Below, piece by piece: positions 28,320 through 37,995 of a stretch of DNA of 64,000 nt (position 1 is its first letter; every line of letters begins with the position of its first letter). Source of the stretch: Nostoc sp. 'Peltigera membranacea cyanobiont' N6 (GTDB lineage: Bacteria > Cyanobacteriota > Cyanobacteriia > Cyanobacteriales > Nostocaceae); contig NZ_CP026681.1 in the NCBI RefSeq assembly GCF_002949735.1, positions 7,346,501 to 7,410,500 on the forward strand, written 5' to 3'. The notes beneath the pieces are model-generated. The model did no database searches and was not told the origin of the DNA. It saw nothing but the letters and a program-made list of their open reading frames with translations. Both the position numbers and the translations under genes were made by a program.

Positions 28320-28855
28320 TAAGCCTGTTTCAATTTCCTCTCGGTGGTTTGCCAGCAGTGTTGCAATCTCTTTTTTTTTGCTGCGACAGCATTCTCGTCG
28401 GCTTTGGGATTTAATTTTGTGGTTTTCTTCCAGCTAATTCCTGCTGCATCAAACAGGTCGTAGTAACTTTGCTTTGATTCATAAATTACGTCGTACTCAA
28501 AAGCTAATTTGTACTCTAGTTCACCTAGCTCCCAGCAGTTTTTAGTTTGCAGCCAACTCAATACTTCTTCTTGCTGTTGAGTACTCAGGTAGCTCTTTCT
28601 CCCTTTGTAGTTCAAGCACAGTCCATTAATTCCATCTTCCTCATAGGCTTGTTTCCAGCCTGTTATCGAGCCTAGAGACACATCTAAAATAGCTTGGATT
28701 TCTTCGTACAAGTAATCTTGGTAAACCAATTTGACTGCCAAAGCTTTTCTTGCCTCACGGGCATCACGACAAGCTGCTATAAAATCTTGTAACTCAGCGA
28801 TCGCAGTTGCCACTCCTCCAGGTAGTGTTGCCGTTTGTAGATGCTGATTTATCAT
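28316..28855 (-). CDS. IS630 transposase OrfA (HTH part)
   Basis: A 179-residue N-terminal portion with helix-turn-helix segments (YEEIQAILDVSLGSITGWKQ and a second winged region). Near its end is a run of nine A on the coding strand (around 28370-28378), a typical slippery site. A -1 shift there would join it to OrfB, since the other frame reads REIATLLANHREEIETG into the catalytic half. Confidence 0.88.
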   Translation of the reverse strand: MINQHLQTATLPGGVATAIAELQDFIAACRDAREARKALAVKLVYQDYLYEEIQAILDVSLGSITGWKQAYEEDGINGLCLNYKGRKSYLSTQQQEEVLSWLQTKNCWELGELEYKLAFEYDVIYESKQSYYDLFDAAGISWKKTTKLNPKADENAVAAKKKRLQHCWQTTERKLKQAY

Positions 28856-28927
28856 TGTCTGCTCTTACACTTGTAAACTCTTGCGTATTATCTCGTAATC
28901 TTTTTCAAAAATCAAATAGGAATCCTA

Positions 28928-30983
28928 TATTTTACAAAATTCTAACGACTCTAGATGTTTTTTAGTTTCTCCAGAAAGTTTGTCAATGGTTCCCAATACA
29001 CCATTTTGTTATTGGGTAGGTGACAACATTCGTCAGTTATTTATTAAACTACTGCCGTTTGAAAGTGATGGTAGAATTGCTCAACACGGAGCATCAACAA
29101 AAAAAGATCCAAGGTTTCTAAGCCTTTGGTGGGAAATACTACCCAACAAAATAGTAACTGGTACGGTAGAAACAACACCGCAACTGTTCTGTCAACAAAC
29201 TTTTGAGGGTAAGCCTTGGGTTTTATTTGCTAAAGGTGGAGCTTATTCTCCATACTACGCAGACTTACATTTGCTAATAAATTGGAAGAACAATGGTGAG
29301 GAAATTGAACAATATGTTTTATATAAATACCCATATTTAGGCAAAAGTGGTGCAGATTGGATTCTACATAGAGAGTGTAAATATTTCCAGTCAGGGATCA
29401 CATGGACTAGAAGAACTTCTAGTAGAATGAGTATCAGAAATTTTCCAGCAGGTAGTATATTTGCTGATAAAGGCCCAACAGCTTTTGTCTCAGATCAAAT
29501 TTATTGGTTGGGGCTTATTCAATCTTTTCCATTTCAAGTATTAATGAGTCTACAACTGGCTGCGGCAGATGCAGCAGCACGTTCTTATGAAGTGGGTTTA
29601 ATTCAGTGTACACCTGTTCCTGAGATTTCTAATTTATACAAAGAACAAATAGTAAAATTATCTGAATTTTGTATTTATATTAAACGCTCTTTAGATACAG
29701 TCAATGAAATTAGTCATATATTTAATATACCTGCTTTACTGCAAGTAATAGGTAATAGGCTGGTCGATAAAAGTTTTGCTTGGCAAGAGAATATAAACAA
29801 ATCCACTCACCAATTAAGCAAGTATCAGGAGCAAATAGATGATATTGTATTCCAACTTTATGGAATTTCAGAAAAAGATAGAAAAGCTCTTGAGATAACC
29901 GTTAAAAATCAAAATTTAAATGTTGAAGATAATACCGAAGATGCAGACGAAGAACATGAAACCGCATTAGCAGCAGACGGAAAACAGTTAGTTACTGATT
30001 TAATTGCCTACATAGTAGGTTGTGCCTTTGGCCGCTGGGATATCCGCTTTGCTACAGGCGAAAAATCAGCACCAGAACTTCCCGACCCCTTTGCACCATT
30101 ACCAGTCTGTTCACCGGGAATGCTCGCTGGTACTGATGGTTTACCACTTTCAGAAACTCCCCCAGGATATCCTATCCCCATTGCTTGGGATGGCATTCTA
30201 GTAGATGACACCAATCACCCCAACGACATCACCCGCCGTATCCGTGAAGTTTTAGAAATAATCTGGAAAAACAACGCCAATAATATTGAACAGGAAGCTT
30301 GCAAAATTATTGGTGTACTTGAATTAGGCGATTACTTCCAGCGTCCTGCAAACTTCTTTCAAGACCACCTCAAACGCTATTCCAAAAGTCGGCGCAAAGC
30401 ACCAATTTACTGGCCACTTTCTACAACATCTGGTTCTTACACAGTTTGGATTTATTACCACCGCCTCACAGATCAAACCCTCTACACAATCGTCAATCGC
30501 TACCTTGAACCCAAAATTAACGAAGTTGAGCGTACCACTTTTGGCTTAGAAAAAGAATTAGAGGCAAAATCTGGACGGGAAGCTTCACAAGTACGCGATA
30601 ATTTACACGCAACACGCAAATTCCTAAGTGAATTGCAGGATATGAAACAGGAACTTTTGCGCGTCGCACAGCTACCTTACAAACCCAATCTCAATGATGG
30701 CGTAATTATCACTGCTGCACCTCTACACCGTTTATTTGGTTTGCGACAATGGGCGCAAGAAACCAAGAAATGCTGGGAAAGTCTGGAAAAAGGCGAATAC
30801 GACTGGGCGCATTTAGCCTACACAATTTGGACAGACCGAGTGCGGCAAGTCTGCAAAAGAGATAAATCAATTGCGATCGCCCACGGACTGGAAGAAGTTT
30901 ACGAAGCAGCTAACCCAGAAAATTCCCAACCCAAAACAACCAAAGGCAGAAGCCGTAAAAAGACGATACAGGAGTCCGTATAA
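28928..30983 (+). pseudogene. pglX: PglX C-terminal part, separated by IS630
   Basis: Continues PglX after the insertion. Begins in sense at about SPESLSMVPNTPFCYWV, the typical specificity-domain join, and runs about 670 residues to a stop that overlaps the pglZ start. Joining the two flanks by removing the IS and one TA puts this half in a different frame from the left half. So at least one further indel exists near the site. A product starting at TTG 28980 or ATG 28986 would be a target-recognition domain without a catalytic centre. Confidence 0.85.
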
Positions 30984-33538
30984 TGAGCGTTTCAGACTTT
31001 GTTCGCCAACAATTACACCAAAGATTGGAACAGCACCGTATTGTCGTTTGGTACGATAGCGATCGCGCTTTTGCTGATTTTATTCAATCTTTCCAAGCTG
31101 ACTCTTGTGTAGTCGTATCTACTGTTGAGTCTATTTTGAACTCCCGTCGTCAAGCCGAAGCCGTTTACCGCCAGATGAACGAGCCTGATGACTTAGCCAA
31201 AGCTGGGTTGAATCTCCTCATTTACGTACCCCGCAAGCGTGGAATAATAGAAGATGAAAAGCGGCAAGATCCGTTTGAAGTTTTCGCATGGGCTGGTGTA
31301 GCGTTTGGCGACAAAGAAGCAGAACAGTTAGAATCTCTTGCCAGACAAGCAATACCAGAACGAACTATAGAAATTACTAGGCTATTTGCCCAAGGTAGTC
31401 CAACACTATCGATGTTAGATAGATTACAGTTCCATCACCGTTCGCCTTTACTGCTAGAGGCGCTAGGTACTGACTCACCATCAGAAGCGATCGCCTTAGT
31501 CCTCTGCCTAGATGAAAAATCACAACGAATTGATTCCGTCAAAGGTTGTTTAAAAGAATTTTTGCCCTTACTAGCGACGGAGATTGGCTTTAAACCTCTA
31601 TTAAAAGCTAAATCATGGACAGAAATTAGAAAGCAACTCGGTCAGTATGTGCTATTCAACGAGTTTGCCCTCGACCTACCTTGTGAACTTCCACAATCGT
31701 TCAGCGCCTTACCCAGAGCCGAAGCTAGCCATGAATTAGTAATTTTTGCAGTGTGCGATCGGATGCGAGACAGTTCTGACTTGCGATCGGGCTATGTTCA
31801 GCTAGCAGTACAAGTAGAAAATCAATTACAACTTAGCAATCTCACAGAAAATTTAGCTCAACTAGGTACTAGAGATACCTTCCCCTTTGCAGAAAAGCGA
31901 TACTTACACCAAGTGCTGGAGTATGTGCAACAGGATAACTTAGCAGATGCCCAAAGGATTTTAACGCAACGCCGTCATTCTATCTGGAACAACCACTTGG
32001 AACGAGGTAATATTTGGATGATAGTCGAGCGTTGCGTCACATTTCTTGCCACAAGCAATGCTGTAGAAGACTTGTCAAAAAAATCTTTACAGTCAATGTC
32101 TTTGCGCCAAATCATCTCTGCATACGCACCCCCAGATCGCTGGGGATGGGCAGAACTAGACCGTCATCAGCGACTATTTGAACAGGGTGCAACCGCTTAT
32201 GCGGGAGATGGGGGAGAGATAGAATCTTTGGTCGAATTTTGCCGCCGACGTTACTTAGAAGTGGCATTAGCAATCCAAGACCGCTTCCTTAACTGTGTTC
32301 AGAAAGAAGGTTGGTTTCCCGAAGGTGTGTTGCGACAAACCCAAGTATTTGACCAGTATGTAGCTCCCCTACTGGAACAGAACAACAACAAAGTTGCATT
32401 TTTTCTAGCTGATTCCCTGCGCTTCGAGATGGGGCGAGACTTGGCAGAAGCTTTAGAACAGTTGGGCGAAGTCGAAACTTTACCAGTAGCATCTGTTTTA
32501 CCCACAACTACACCTTGCGGTATGGCAGCACTGATGCCCAATGCTGATGGTACGCTCAGACTAGTAGAATCAGACGGAGAGCTAATTCCTGTCTTAGGTG
32601 AAAGGAAATTGGAAGAGTCCAGGCATCGGATGCGACTGCTACAGGAAAAATACGGCGATCGCTTCAAAGATATCGAACCGGAAGATATTCTCAGCAAAAA
32701 GGTAAATGCCTTGGGCAAGCAGTTAGCCTCTGTGGATTTATTAGTTGTCCGCACCAAAGACCCTGACCGCATTGCTGAAAGTATTGGCAACATGAAAGCT
32801 CGAAAATATCTTTCTGATGTAGTCAGTGAAATGGTAAATACAATTCGTCGATTATCTACAATTGGGTTCACCCATTTTGTCATTAGTGCAGATCATGGTC
32901 ACGTCCTAGTTGACGAAATACCATTAGGAGATGTGATTCCCAAACCAAAGGGTGAATGGTTGAAAACTAAGCGTAGGAGTTTGCTAGGGCAATTTATATC
33001 TGGCGAATCTCCAAATACAATTATCTTCAAAACTGAGCAGGTTGGTATCCAAGGAGATGCCCAAGACCTCTGTGTTGCCAAAGGCTTTAAAGTTTTCCAG
33101 CAAGTTGAAGGTTACTTCCACGAAGGCATTAGCTTGCAGGAAGCGATCGTGCCATTGGTAATTTTGCGATCGCAAGGCAAAATTACTACTCAGAGTAAGC
33201 CGAATATTTTTCTGCGTTATAAGTTCAATTACTTTGCCAACAAAGTAATCAATCTGCGAGTCTGCTATGAATATTTGCTACCAGAACCAATACAAGTCCG
33301 CATCGAAGCTTACGATGGCTCAACAATAAAAGCCAAGCGAGTAGGTGAAGCAACCGACTGCGATGCTAGAGACGAACGAACTGGAGAAATTATTCTTCAG
33401 CCAAATCAAGAAATTTCAGTTCCTATTTTACTGGAGTCCGACGACATTTCATGCTCCAAAATTGAGCTGCGAGCAATTGATCCACAAACTGGCGTAATTT
33501 GGGCAAAGTTAGAACTAGAAAATCGCTTACTAGATTAA
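30983..33538 (+). CDS. pglZ: PglZ, BREX alkaline-phosphatase-superfamily protein
   Basis: PglZ is a core component of all BREX systems, with an alkaline-phosphatase-like metal-dependent domain. An 851-residue protein, apparently intact. The metal-site segments FFLADSLRFEMGRDLAEAL and FVISADHGHVLVDE are both visible in the C-terminal half. The N-terminus (VRQQLHQRLEQHRIVVWYD) is typical. Its ATG overlaps the pglX stop by 1 nt, so expression depends on translation from the broken pglX. Confidence 0.95.
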   Translation: MSVSDFVRQQLHQRLEQHRIVVWYDSDRAFADFIQSFQADSCVVVSTVESILNSRRQAEAVYRQMNEPDDLAKAGLNLLIYVPRKRGIIEDEKRQDPFEVFAWAGVAFGDKEAEQLESLARQAIPERTIEITRLFAQGSPTLSMLDRLQFHHRSPLLLEALGTDSPSEAIALVLCLDEKSQRIDSVKGCLKEFLPLLATEIGFKPLLKAKSWTEIRKQLGQYVLFNEFALDLPCELPQSFSALPRAEASHELVIFAVCDRMRDSSDLRSGYVQLAVQVENQLQLSNLTENLAQLGTRDTFPFAEKRYLHQVLEYVQQDNLADAQRILTQRRHSIWNNHLERGNIWMIVERCVTFLATSNAVEDLSKKSLQSMSLRQIISAYAPPDRWGWAELDRHQRLFEQGATAYAGDGGEIESLVEFCRRRYLEVALAIQDRFLNCVQKEGWFPEGVLRQTQVFDQYVAPLLEQNNNKVAFFLADSLRFEMGRDLAEALEQLGEVETLPVASVLPTTTPCGMAALMPNADGTLRLVESDGELIPVLGERKLEESRHRMRLLQEKYGDRFKDIEPEDILSKKVNALGKQLASVDLLVVRTKDPDRIAESIGNMKARKYLSDVVSEMVNTIRRLSTIGFTHFVISADHGHVLVDEIPLGDVIPKPKGEWLKTKRRSLLGQFISGESPNTIIFKTEQVGIQGDAQDLCVAKGFKVFQQVEGYFHEGISLQEAIVPLVILRSQGKITTQSKPNIFLRYKFNYFANKVINLRVCYEYLLPEPIQVRIEAYDGSTIKAKRVGEATDCDARDERTGEIILQPNQEISVPILLESDDISCSKIELRAIDPQTGVIWAKLELENRLLD

Positions 33539-33548
33539 GAACGAACTC

Positions 33549-35582
33549 ATGTTTCAAGATGCCTTAGACCAAAAAGTTAATCAAATATTTCCAGGAAAGG
33601 TAGTACGTAAGGACTTGCTACATCAAATCAAGGGCGGAGAAAACGTACCATCCTATGTACTGGAATATCTTCTGGGAAAGTACTGCGCCTCAGATGATGA
33701 AGATGAAATCCGCATTGGCGTTCAGGCTGTCAAAGAAACACTGCAAAGCAACTACTTCCGCCACGATGAGGCTAACAAAGCCCAAGCACTAGTAGAACAA
33801 CGAGGACGACATCGATTTATAGACCGTATAGAAGTTCGTTATCTCGCCAGTGAAAACAAATATTGGGCAGCAATGGATCACTTTAGTTACTCCAGAATTC
33901 ATGTTGCTGACCGATTTTATCGACAATATGAACGACTTTTAGAAGGTGGAATTTGGGGTCTTGTAGATGTTGAATTTCAACCAACTGAAGAAGAAGGTGC
34001 CAAAGCAAGTCCCTTTCACATTGCGGACTTAAGACCAATTCAGTTAGCAAGATTTAACATTGATGAATATGCAGAAGGTCGTCGCAGTTTGAGCCGTGAT
34101 GAATGGATTGATATTTTGCTGCGGAGTGTGGGTTTAGAACCTACCCAAATAGAACAACGCTTGAAATTGCTGTTACTGACTCGGTTTATTCCCTTTGTCG
34201 AAAAAAATTATAACTTCATTGAGCTAGGGCCACGAGGAACTGGTAAATCCTATGCCTATAGTGAAATGTCACCTTACAGCATCTTAATTTCTGGTGGGAA
34301 AGCCAGTACTGCGAATCTTTTTTACAACAATGCCCGCCGTCAAGTAGGTCTGGTTGGTCATTGGGATGTTGTAGCTTTTGATGAAGTCGGGGGTTTAAAA
34401 GTTACGGATGCAGATGCAATTCAGATTATGAAAGATTACATGGCTAACGGTCGGTTTAGCCGTGGGATTACTCAAGTTTTAGCTGATGCCTCCTTGGTCT
34501 TTATTGGTAATCTTAACCAACCTGTTGAAACTTTAGTGCAAAATACTGCAACAGACTTATTTCAGCCATTACCAAAAGAATTTGACCTGGCTTTACTTGA
34601 CCGGATGCACTTCTACTTGCCAGGGTGGGAAGTGCCAAAAAACTCCAAGAATTTGCTGACAGAACACTATGGTTTTGTCACTGACTATTTAGCTGAAGCG
34701 TTTCGTACTCTCAGAAAACAAAATCGGTTTGATGAAGTCGAGAAAGTCTTCCGTTTTGGTTCTCATGTAGAAGGACGAGATGCGATCGCTGCCAAAAAAA
34801 CCGTTAGTGGATTACTTAAAATTATCCATCCAGACGGAGAATGGACAAAGGAGAACCTGACAGAGTATGTAGAACTAGCCTTAGAAGGACGTAGACGAGT
34901 TAAAGAACAACTCAAAAAGCGAGGTTCTTTTGAGTTCTACAAAACCAGCTTTTCTTACATCGACCAGGAAAGTGATACAGAGATGACTGTATGTGTACCA
35001 GAACAAGGTAGTGCTGGAATCATCTCTCAGGAACCTTTACCCCCAGGCACAGTGTACACGGCCACAGCAAATGAAGAGGCCAGAGTTGGTCTTTACCGCC
35101 TGGAAGTTGCTTGTACATCGGGGACAGGAAAATTGCGAACCCCTACAGGGCTAGACAAAGCTTTAAAAGAATCATTAAACAGGGCTTTCAGCTATCTTCA
35201 AAGTATAAAGGAAAGGAAAGGACTTAACGAGACTCTGGGACTGAAAGACATTTATGCTGAAGCTGTGGACTTATCTGGAAGCCGTGTTGAATGCCCTTGC
35301 GGTGTAGCGTTTTTTGTCGCTATTATTTCAGCCATACAGAATCGTCAAATTCAAGCCGGAACTCTGATTTTGGGCGATTTAACAATTCAAGGGAATATCA
35401 AAGGCCCTGCTTCAATTGTCGAATCACTGCAACTAGCAATGGAAAGCGGAGCGCTACGAGTTTTAGTACCACTTTCTAATAAGAGCCAATTTGCAGGTTT
35501 ACCAGAAGAGGTTGTCGAAAAGCTTGATATTGTGTTTTACGGTGATGTTGACCGAGCAGTAATTAAGAGCGTTGAAATTTAA
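33549..35582 (+). CDS. brxL: BrxL, Lon-like AAA+ protein of BREX
   Basis: BrxL is an AAA+ DNA-binding ring protein with a C-terminal Lon-type domain, found in type 1 and 4 BREX. A 677-residue, intact protein. Walker A region is FIELGPRGTGKSYAYSEMSP; Walker B region is VVAFDEVGG. The Lon-like half contains CPCGVAFFVAIISAI where Lon proteases have a catalytic Ser. BrxL beside a BrxE-like gene is an unusual mix of BREX types. Last gene of the cargo, 10 nt after pglZ. Confidence 0.93.
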   Translation: MFQDALDQKVNQIFPGKVVRKDLLHQIKGGENVPSYVLEYLLGKYCASDDEDEIRIGVQAVKETLQSNYFRHDEANKAQALVEQRGRHRFIDRIEVRYLASENKYWAAMDHFSYSRIHVADRFYRQYERLLEGGIWGLVDVEFQPTEEEGAKASPFHIADLRPIQLARFNIDEYAEGRRSLSRDEWIDILLRSVGLEPTQIEQRLKLLLLTRFIPFVEKNYNFIELGPRGTGKSYAYSEMSPYSILISGGKASTANLFYNNARRQVGLVGHWDVVAFDEVGGLKVTDADAIQIMKDYMANGRFSRGITQVLADASLVFIGNLNQPVETLVQNTATDLFQPLPKEFDLALLDRMHFYLPGWEVPKNSKNLLTEHYGFVTDYLAEAFRTLRKQNRFDEVEKVFRFGSHVEGRDAIAAKKTVSGLLKIIHPDGEWTKENLTEYVELALEGRRRVKEQLKKRGSFEFYKTSFSYIDQESDTEMTVCVPEQGSAGIISQEPLPPGTVYTATANEEARVGLYRLEVACTSGTGKLRTPTGLDKALKESLNRAFSYLQSIKERKGLNETLGLKDIYAEAVDLSGSRVECPCGVAFFVAIISAIQNRQIQAGTLILGDLTIQGNIKGPASIVESLQLAMESGALRVLVPLSNKSQFAGLPEEVVEKLDIVFYGDVDRAVIKSVEI

Positions 35583-35972
35583 GGCTATATCTTATCTTCT
35601 AAACTCAGCAATGTCTATCCTGTTTAGGTAATACATATCTCCGAAAACGAATCTAAAACCCTTATCCTGTCAAGGCGAAAACCTCATTTCTGGAGATGTC
35701 TAATGATAGCTAAGAGCGATCGCCCGATTAAGCGAATCCTTATTACTGATCAACATTTATACCTTTTGGAGATTGGACAGGCATAGAGAAGTAAATTGGT
35801 TTTGAGAGATTAGGCGATTGCTCTATACATATTGCCAACTCAACATGAAATCAAATAGAGTGCGATCGCCACTGAGGTATTTTTGTGAACACTACCATGC
35901 CAGCAATACAATTAGAAGATGTTTAAAAATTTGAAGAGTCCATCAAATTGTTGTTACATAAACCTTTTGAGA
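35583..35972. other. Non-coding stretch between brxL and the far transposon end
   Basis: About 390 bp. Contains three GCGATCGC-type sites and a 27-codon frame at 35703 (MIAKSDRPIKRILITDQHLY) that is too short and unsupported to call. No terminator with a clear T run was seen. Confidence 0.5.
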
Positions 35973-36122
35973 AATTGTTTAATCGTTTTATTTGTTTGTT
36001 AGACTAAGAATCAAGTGTCTTTGAAAGTCATGAATCAAATTGTTTAACCGTTATTTCTTATTTATCACGAAATAATAAGCATCTGAGGCGCTCAAATTGT
36101 TCAACCGAATTATTTGGCTACA
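35973..36122 (+). repeat. Far transposon end (Tn7 left-end equivalent)
   Basis: Three inverted copies of the 20-bp TnsB-type site lie at 35973-35992, 36038-36057 and 36095-36114, spaced 65 and 57 bp. A weaker fourth candidate is at about 35946. The outermost copy is a perfect inverse of the outermost site at 7614-7633, and 8 nt (TGGCTACA) separate it from the terminus. Spaced sites match a Tn7 left end. Confidence 0.9.
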
Positions 36123-36163
36123 GTTTAAACGCTACTACAACCCAATGTGCAATTCCTCATGGC

Positions 36164-36185
36164 TTTTTGAGGTAGTCCTCAAAAA
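36164..36185. terminator. Hairpin terminator beyond the CAST
   Basis: TTTTTGAGG pairs with CCTCAAAAA around TAGT, with A/T runs on both sides, so it may work in both directions. Before the CAST insertion it would have been about 40 bp after the target palindrome downstream of glmS. Confidence 0.6.
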
Positions 36186-36259
36186 AATCTTTGTTGTAGT
36201 CATTGTAAAAATGAGCTAGTCTAGCTAATCGGGCTATATATGGCAAGAAAAGGAAGTAA

Positions 36260-37300
36260 ATGGTTAGCAGCATCTCTACAGTAGATCTGTTTTGTGGTGC
36301 TGGAGGACTAACTCATGGGTTTGAGCAAGCAGGTCTTCCAGTCAAAGCTGGATATGATATTGATCGAGCTTGTAAATTTCCATACGAATACAATAATAAA
36401 GCAAAATTTATACTGCAAGATGTAGGATATCTTAGCGGTTCTGATCTGGCAAAGCATTTTTCTGGCAGCAGCATTAGAGTTTTAGCAGGATGTGCCCCTT
36501 GTCAACCATTTTCAAGTTATTCAAGACGTTATAACGATAAAGAATCAAAGTGGAAGCTATGCCGTGATTTTGCTCGTCTGGTAGAAGAATGTGAACCAGA
36601 GATTGTTTCAATGGAAAATGTGCTTCAGTTAAAACACCATCCAGTATTTCATGAATTTATCGATAAATTAGAAAATTTAAACTATTTTTTGGAATCTTAT
36701 GAAGTTAACTGTCTAAATTATGGAATCCCTCAATCTCGAAAGCGATTAGTTTTACTGGCTTCAAAATTTGGCAAAGTTAACTTAATTCCACCAACACATA
36801 ATGCAGAAAAATACGAAACAGTAAGAAAAGTTATTGAACATCTTGAACCACTTTCTGCGGGTCAAAAATCTAAGATAGACCGACTCCATATATGCAGTAA
36901 GCTATCTAATCTGAATCTTTGTCGTATTCGTGCTTCAAAACCCGGAGGAACTTGGCGAGATTGGCCTAGAGAATTAATTGCAGAATGTCACACAAAAAAG
37001 AGTGGTAAAACTTATCCTGCGGTCTATGGTCGGATGGAATGGGATAGACCTAGCCCGACTATCACTACACAGTGTTTTGGATTTGGTAACGGTCGTTTTG
37101 GACATCCTGAACAAGATAGGGCTATATCTCTTAGGGAAGCTGCATTACTACAAAGTTTTCCAGCAGATTACGAATTTGTCGCTAGTGATGAGGCTTTAGG
37201 ATTAAGTCATATAGGGCGATTGATTGGAAATGCTGTTCCTGTTAAACTAGGCGAAGTTATCGCTCAAAGCATACTAAATCACCTTGAAGTTGTCCGTTAA
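36260..37300 (+). CDS. C5-cytosine DNA methyltransferase
   Basis: Transfers methyl from SAM to cytosine C5 in a specific DNA sequence. A 346-residue, complete enzyme. Motif I DLFCGAGGLTHGFEQAG, motif IV with catalytic Cys GCAPCQPFSSYSRR, motif VI EN(V), motif VIII QSRKRLVLLAS and motif X GNAVPVKLGEVIAQSI are all present. AAGGAAG lies just before the ATG. It faces the HEPN/DUF262 pair and its stop codon overlaps the HEPN stop. This suggests a modification partner of a restriction-like module, though it may be solitary. Confidence 0.95.
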   Translation: MVSSISTVDLFCGAGGLTHGFEQAGLPVKAGYDIDRACKFPYEYNNKAKFILQDVGYLSGSDLAKHFSGSSIRVLAGCAPCQPFSSYSRRYNDKESKWKLCRDFARLVEECEPEIVSMENVLQLKHHPVFHEFIDKLENLNYFLESYEVNCLNYGIPQSRKRLVLLASKFGKVNLIPPTHNAEKYETVRKVIEHLEPLSAGQKSKIDRLHICSKLSNLNLCRIRASKPGGTWRDWPRELIAECHTKKSGKTYPAVYGRMEWDRPSPTITTQCFGFGNGRFGHPEQDRAISLREAALLQSFPADYEFVASDEALGLSHIGRLIGNAVPVKLGEVIAQSILNHLEVVR

Positions 37301-37995
37301 GGATTTCCTCTAATAGATAAATCCAAATAGTCCTCATTAACTAAATAATTTTCAATATTTTGTAGAATTTGTCTCAAATATCTAATCACTTTACTCTTAA
37401 TCTTTAAAAGCTCATCAGCAGTTTTATCTCGTCCTACCTCTGCAAAAGATTTAAAGCCATGTGCCAAAAGATTTCTGTTTGTTTTAATAGTTATTAAATC
37501 ACTTCCATGTGCCGTTTTAGCATAGTCAGTTGTATGTGAAAATCCATACTCATCCGCCGTAGTTCTGATTAGTTTTCCATCAATATTGCCTGAGAATAGA
37601 TTTTCTTTATCAAATCCAGCTGTAATAATATCAATAGAGATAGCTGTGATGCTCGAAAATATTTTATCAGGATTTCGTTTTTTGAGGTTTTGAAGGACTA
37701 TTTTCTTAAGTTCAGGTCTAATTTGATCGTAGGAAACCCCTTTACTGCTAAGTTCACCAAATATTGTTTCGATAGCATTTCGCATTGTTGCTTCCACAAG
37801 ATTATAGAGCAATAAAAACCCGCTTGCTTTCAAAGTTTTTATTAACTCAGAATCAATTTTTCTAATTTTGGGGTTTCCTTCTTTACCTTGCATACTTAAT
37901 TTAGTAGTGCCATCTTCTAAGGTCTTCAAAAAAATAAAATATTTGCTTACTTCTTTAGAGCGTTCATTGAAATCCTGAAATAATGCACTGGTCAT
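37297..37995 (-). CDS. HEPN-domain protein of the MAE_28990/MAE_18760 type, putative RNase
   Basis: A 232-residue helical protein. The segment KTNRNLLAHGFKSF holds the R-x4-H motif typical of catalytic HEPN ribonucleases near residue 170, and the overall layout resembles the MAE_28990 HEPN group. HEPN proteins act as toxins or abortive-infection effectors. The start ATG overlaps the stop of the DUF262 gene (4 nt), so the two are translated together. The family name is from memory of motif layout; RNase activity is inferred. Confidence 0.7.
   Translation of the reverse strand: MTSALFQDFNERSKEVSKYFIFLKTLEDGTTKLSMQGKEGNPKIRKIDSELIKTLKASGFLLLYNLVEATMRNAIETIFGELSSKGVSYDQIRPELKKIVLQNLKKRNPDKIFSSITAISIDIITAGFDKENLFSGNIDGKLIRTTADEYGFSHTTDYAKTAHGSDLITIKTNRNLLAHGFKSFAEVGRDKTADELLKIKSKVIRYLRQILQNIENYLVNEDYLDLSIRGNP

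Larger units (their letters stand above)
27768..28925 (-). mobile_element. IS630-family insertion within pglX
   Basis: A 1158-bp element with near-perfect 19-bp terminal inverted repeats (GGACTCCTATTTGATTTTT and its inverted copy with one change), flanked by TA on both sides (27766-27767 and 28926-28927). TA target duplication is the IS630 hallmark. Two overlapping reading frames encode the transposase. Confidence 0.93.
7606..36122 (+). mobile_element. Tn7-like CRISPR-associated transposon (type I-B CAST) with BREX cargo
   Basis: Both termini are defined by sequence. The element starts TGTGGAGG at 7606 and ends TGGCTACA at 36122, and GTTTA is duplicated on each side (7601-7605 and 36123-36127). 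Each terminus is 8 nt followed immediately by a 20-bp TnsB-type site. Length is 28,517 bp. Core genes next to the glmS-proximal end are tnsA, tnsB, tnsC, tniQ, cas6, cas8, cas7, cas5, CRISPR and tnsD. Cargo is two small genes, an XRE regulator and a damaged BREX locus with two insertion sequences. Gene order, separate tnsA and tnsB, and the glmS site fit the published I-B1 CAST group (for example AvCAST), as I recall it. Confidence 0.93.

Noticed and set aside
7606..36122. Type V-K CAST (Cas12k)
   Set aside because: No Cas12k-like gene or tracrRNA; cas6, cas8, cas7 and cas5 are present, and tnsA exists, which V-K elements lack.
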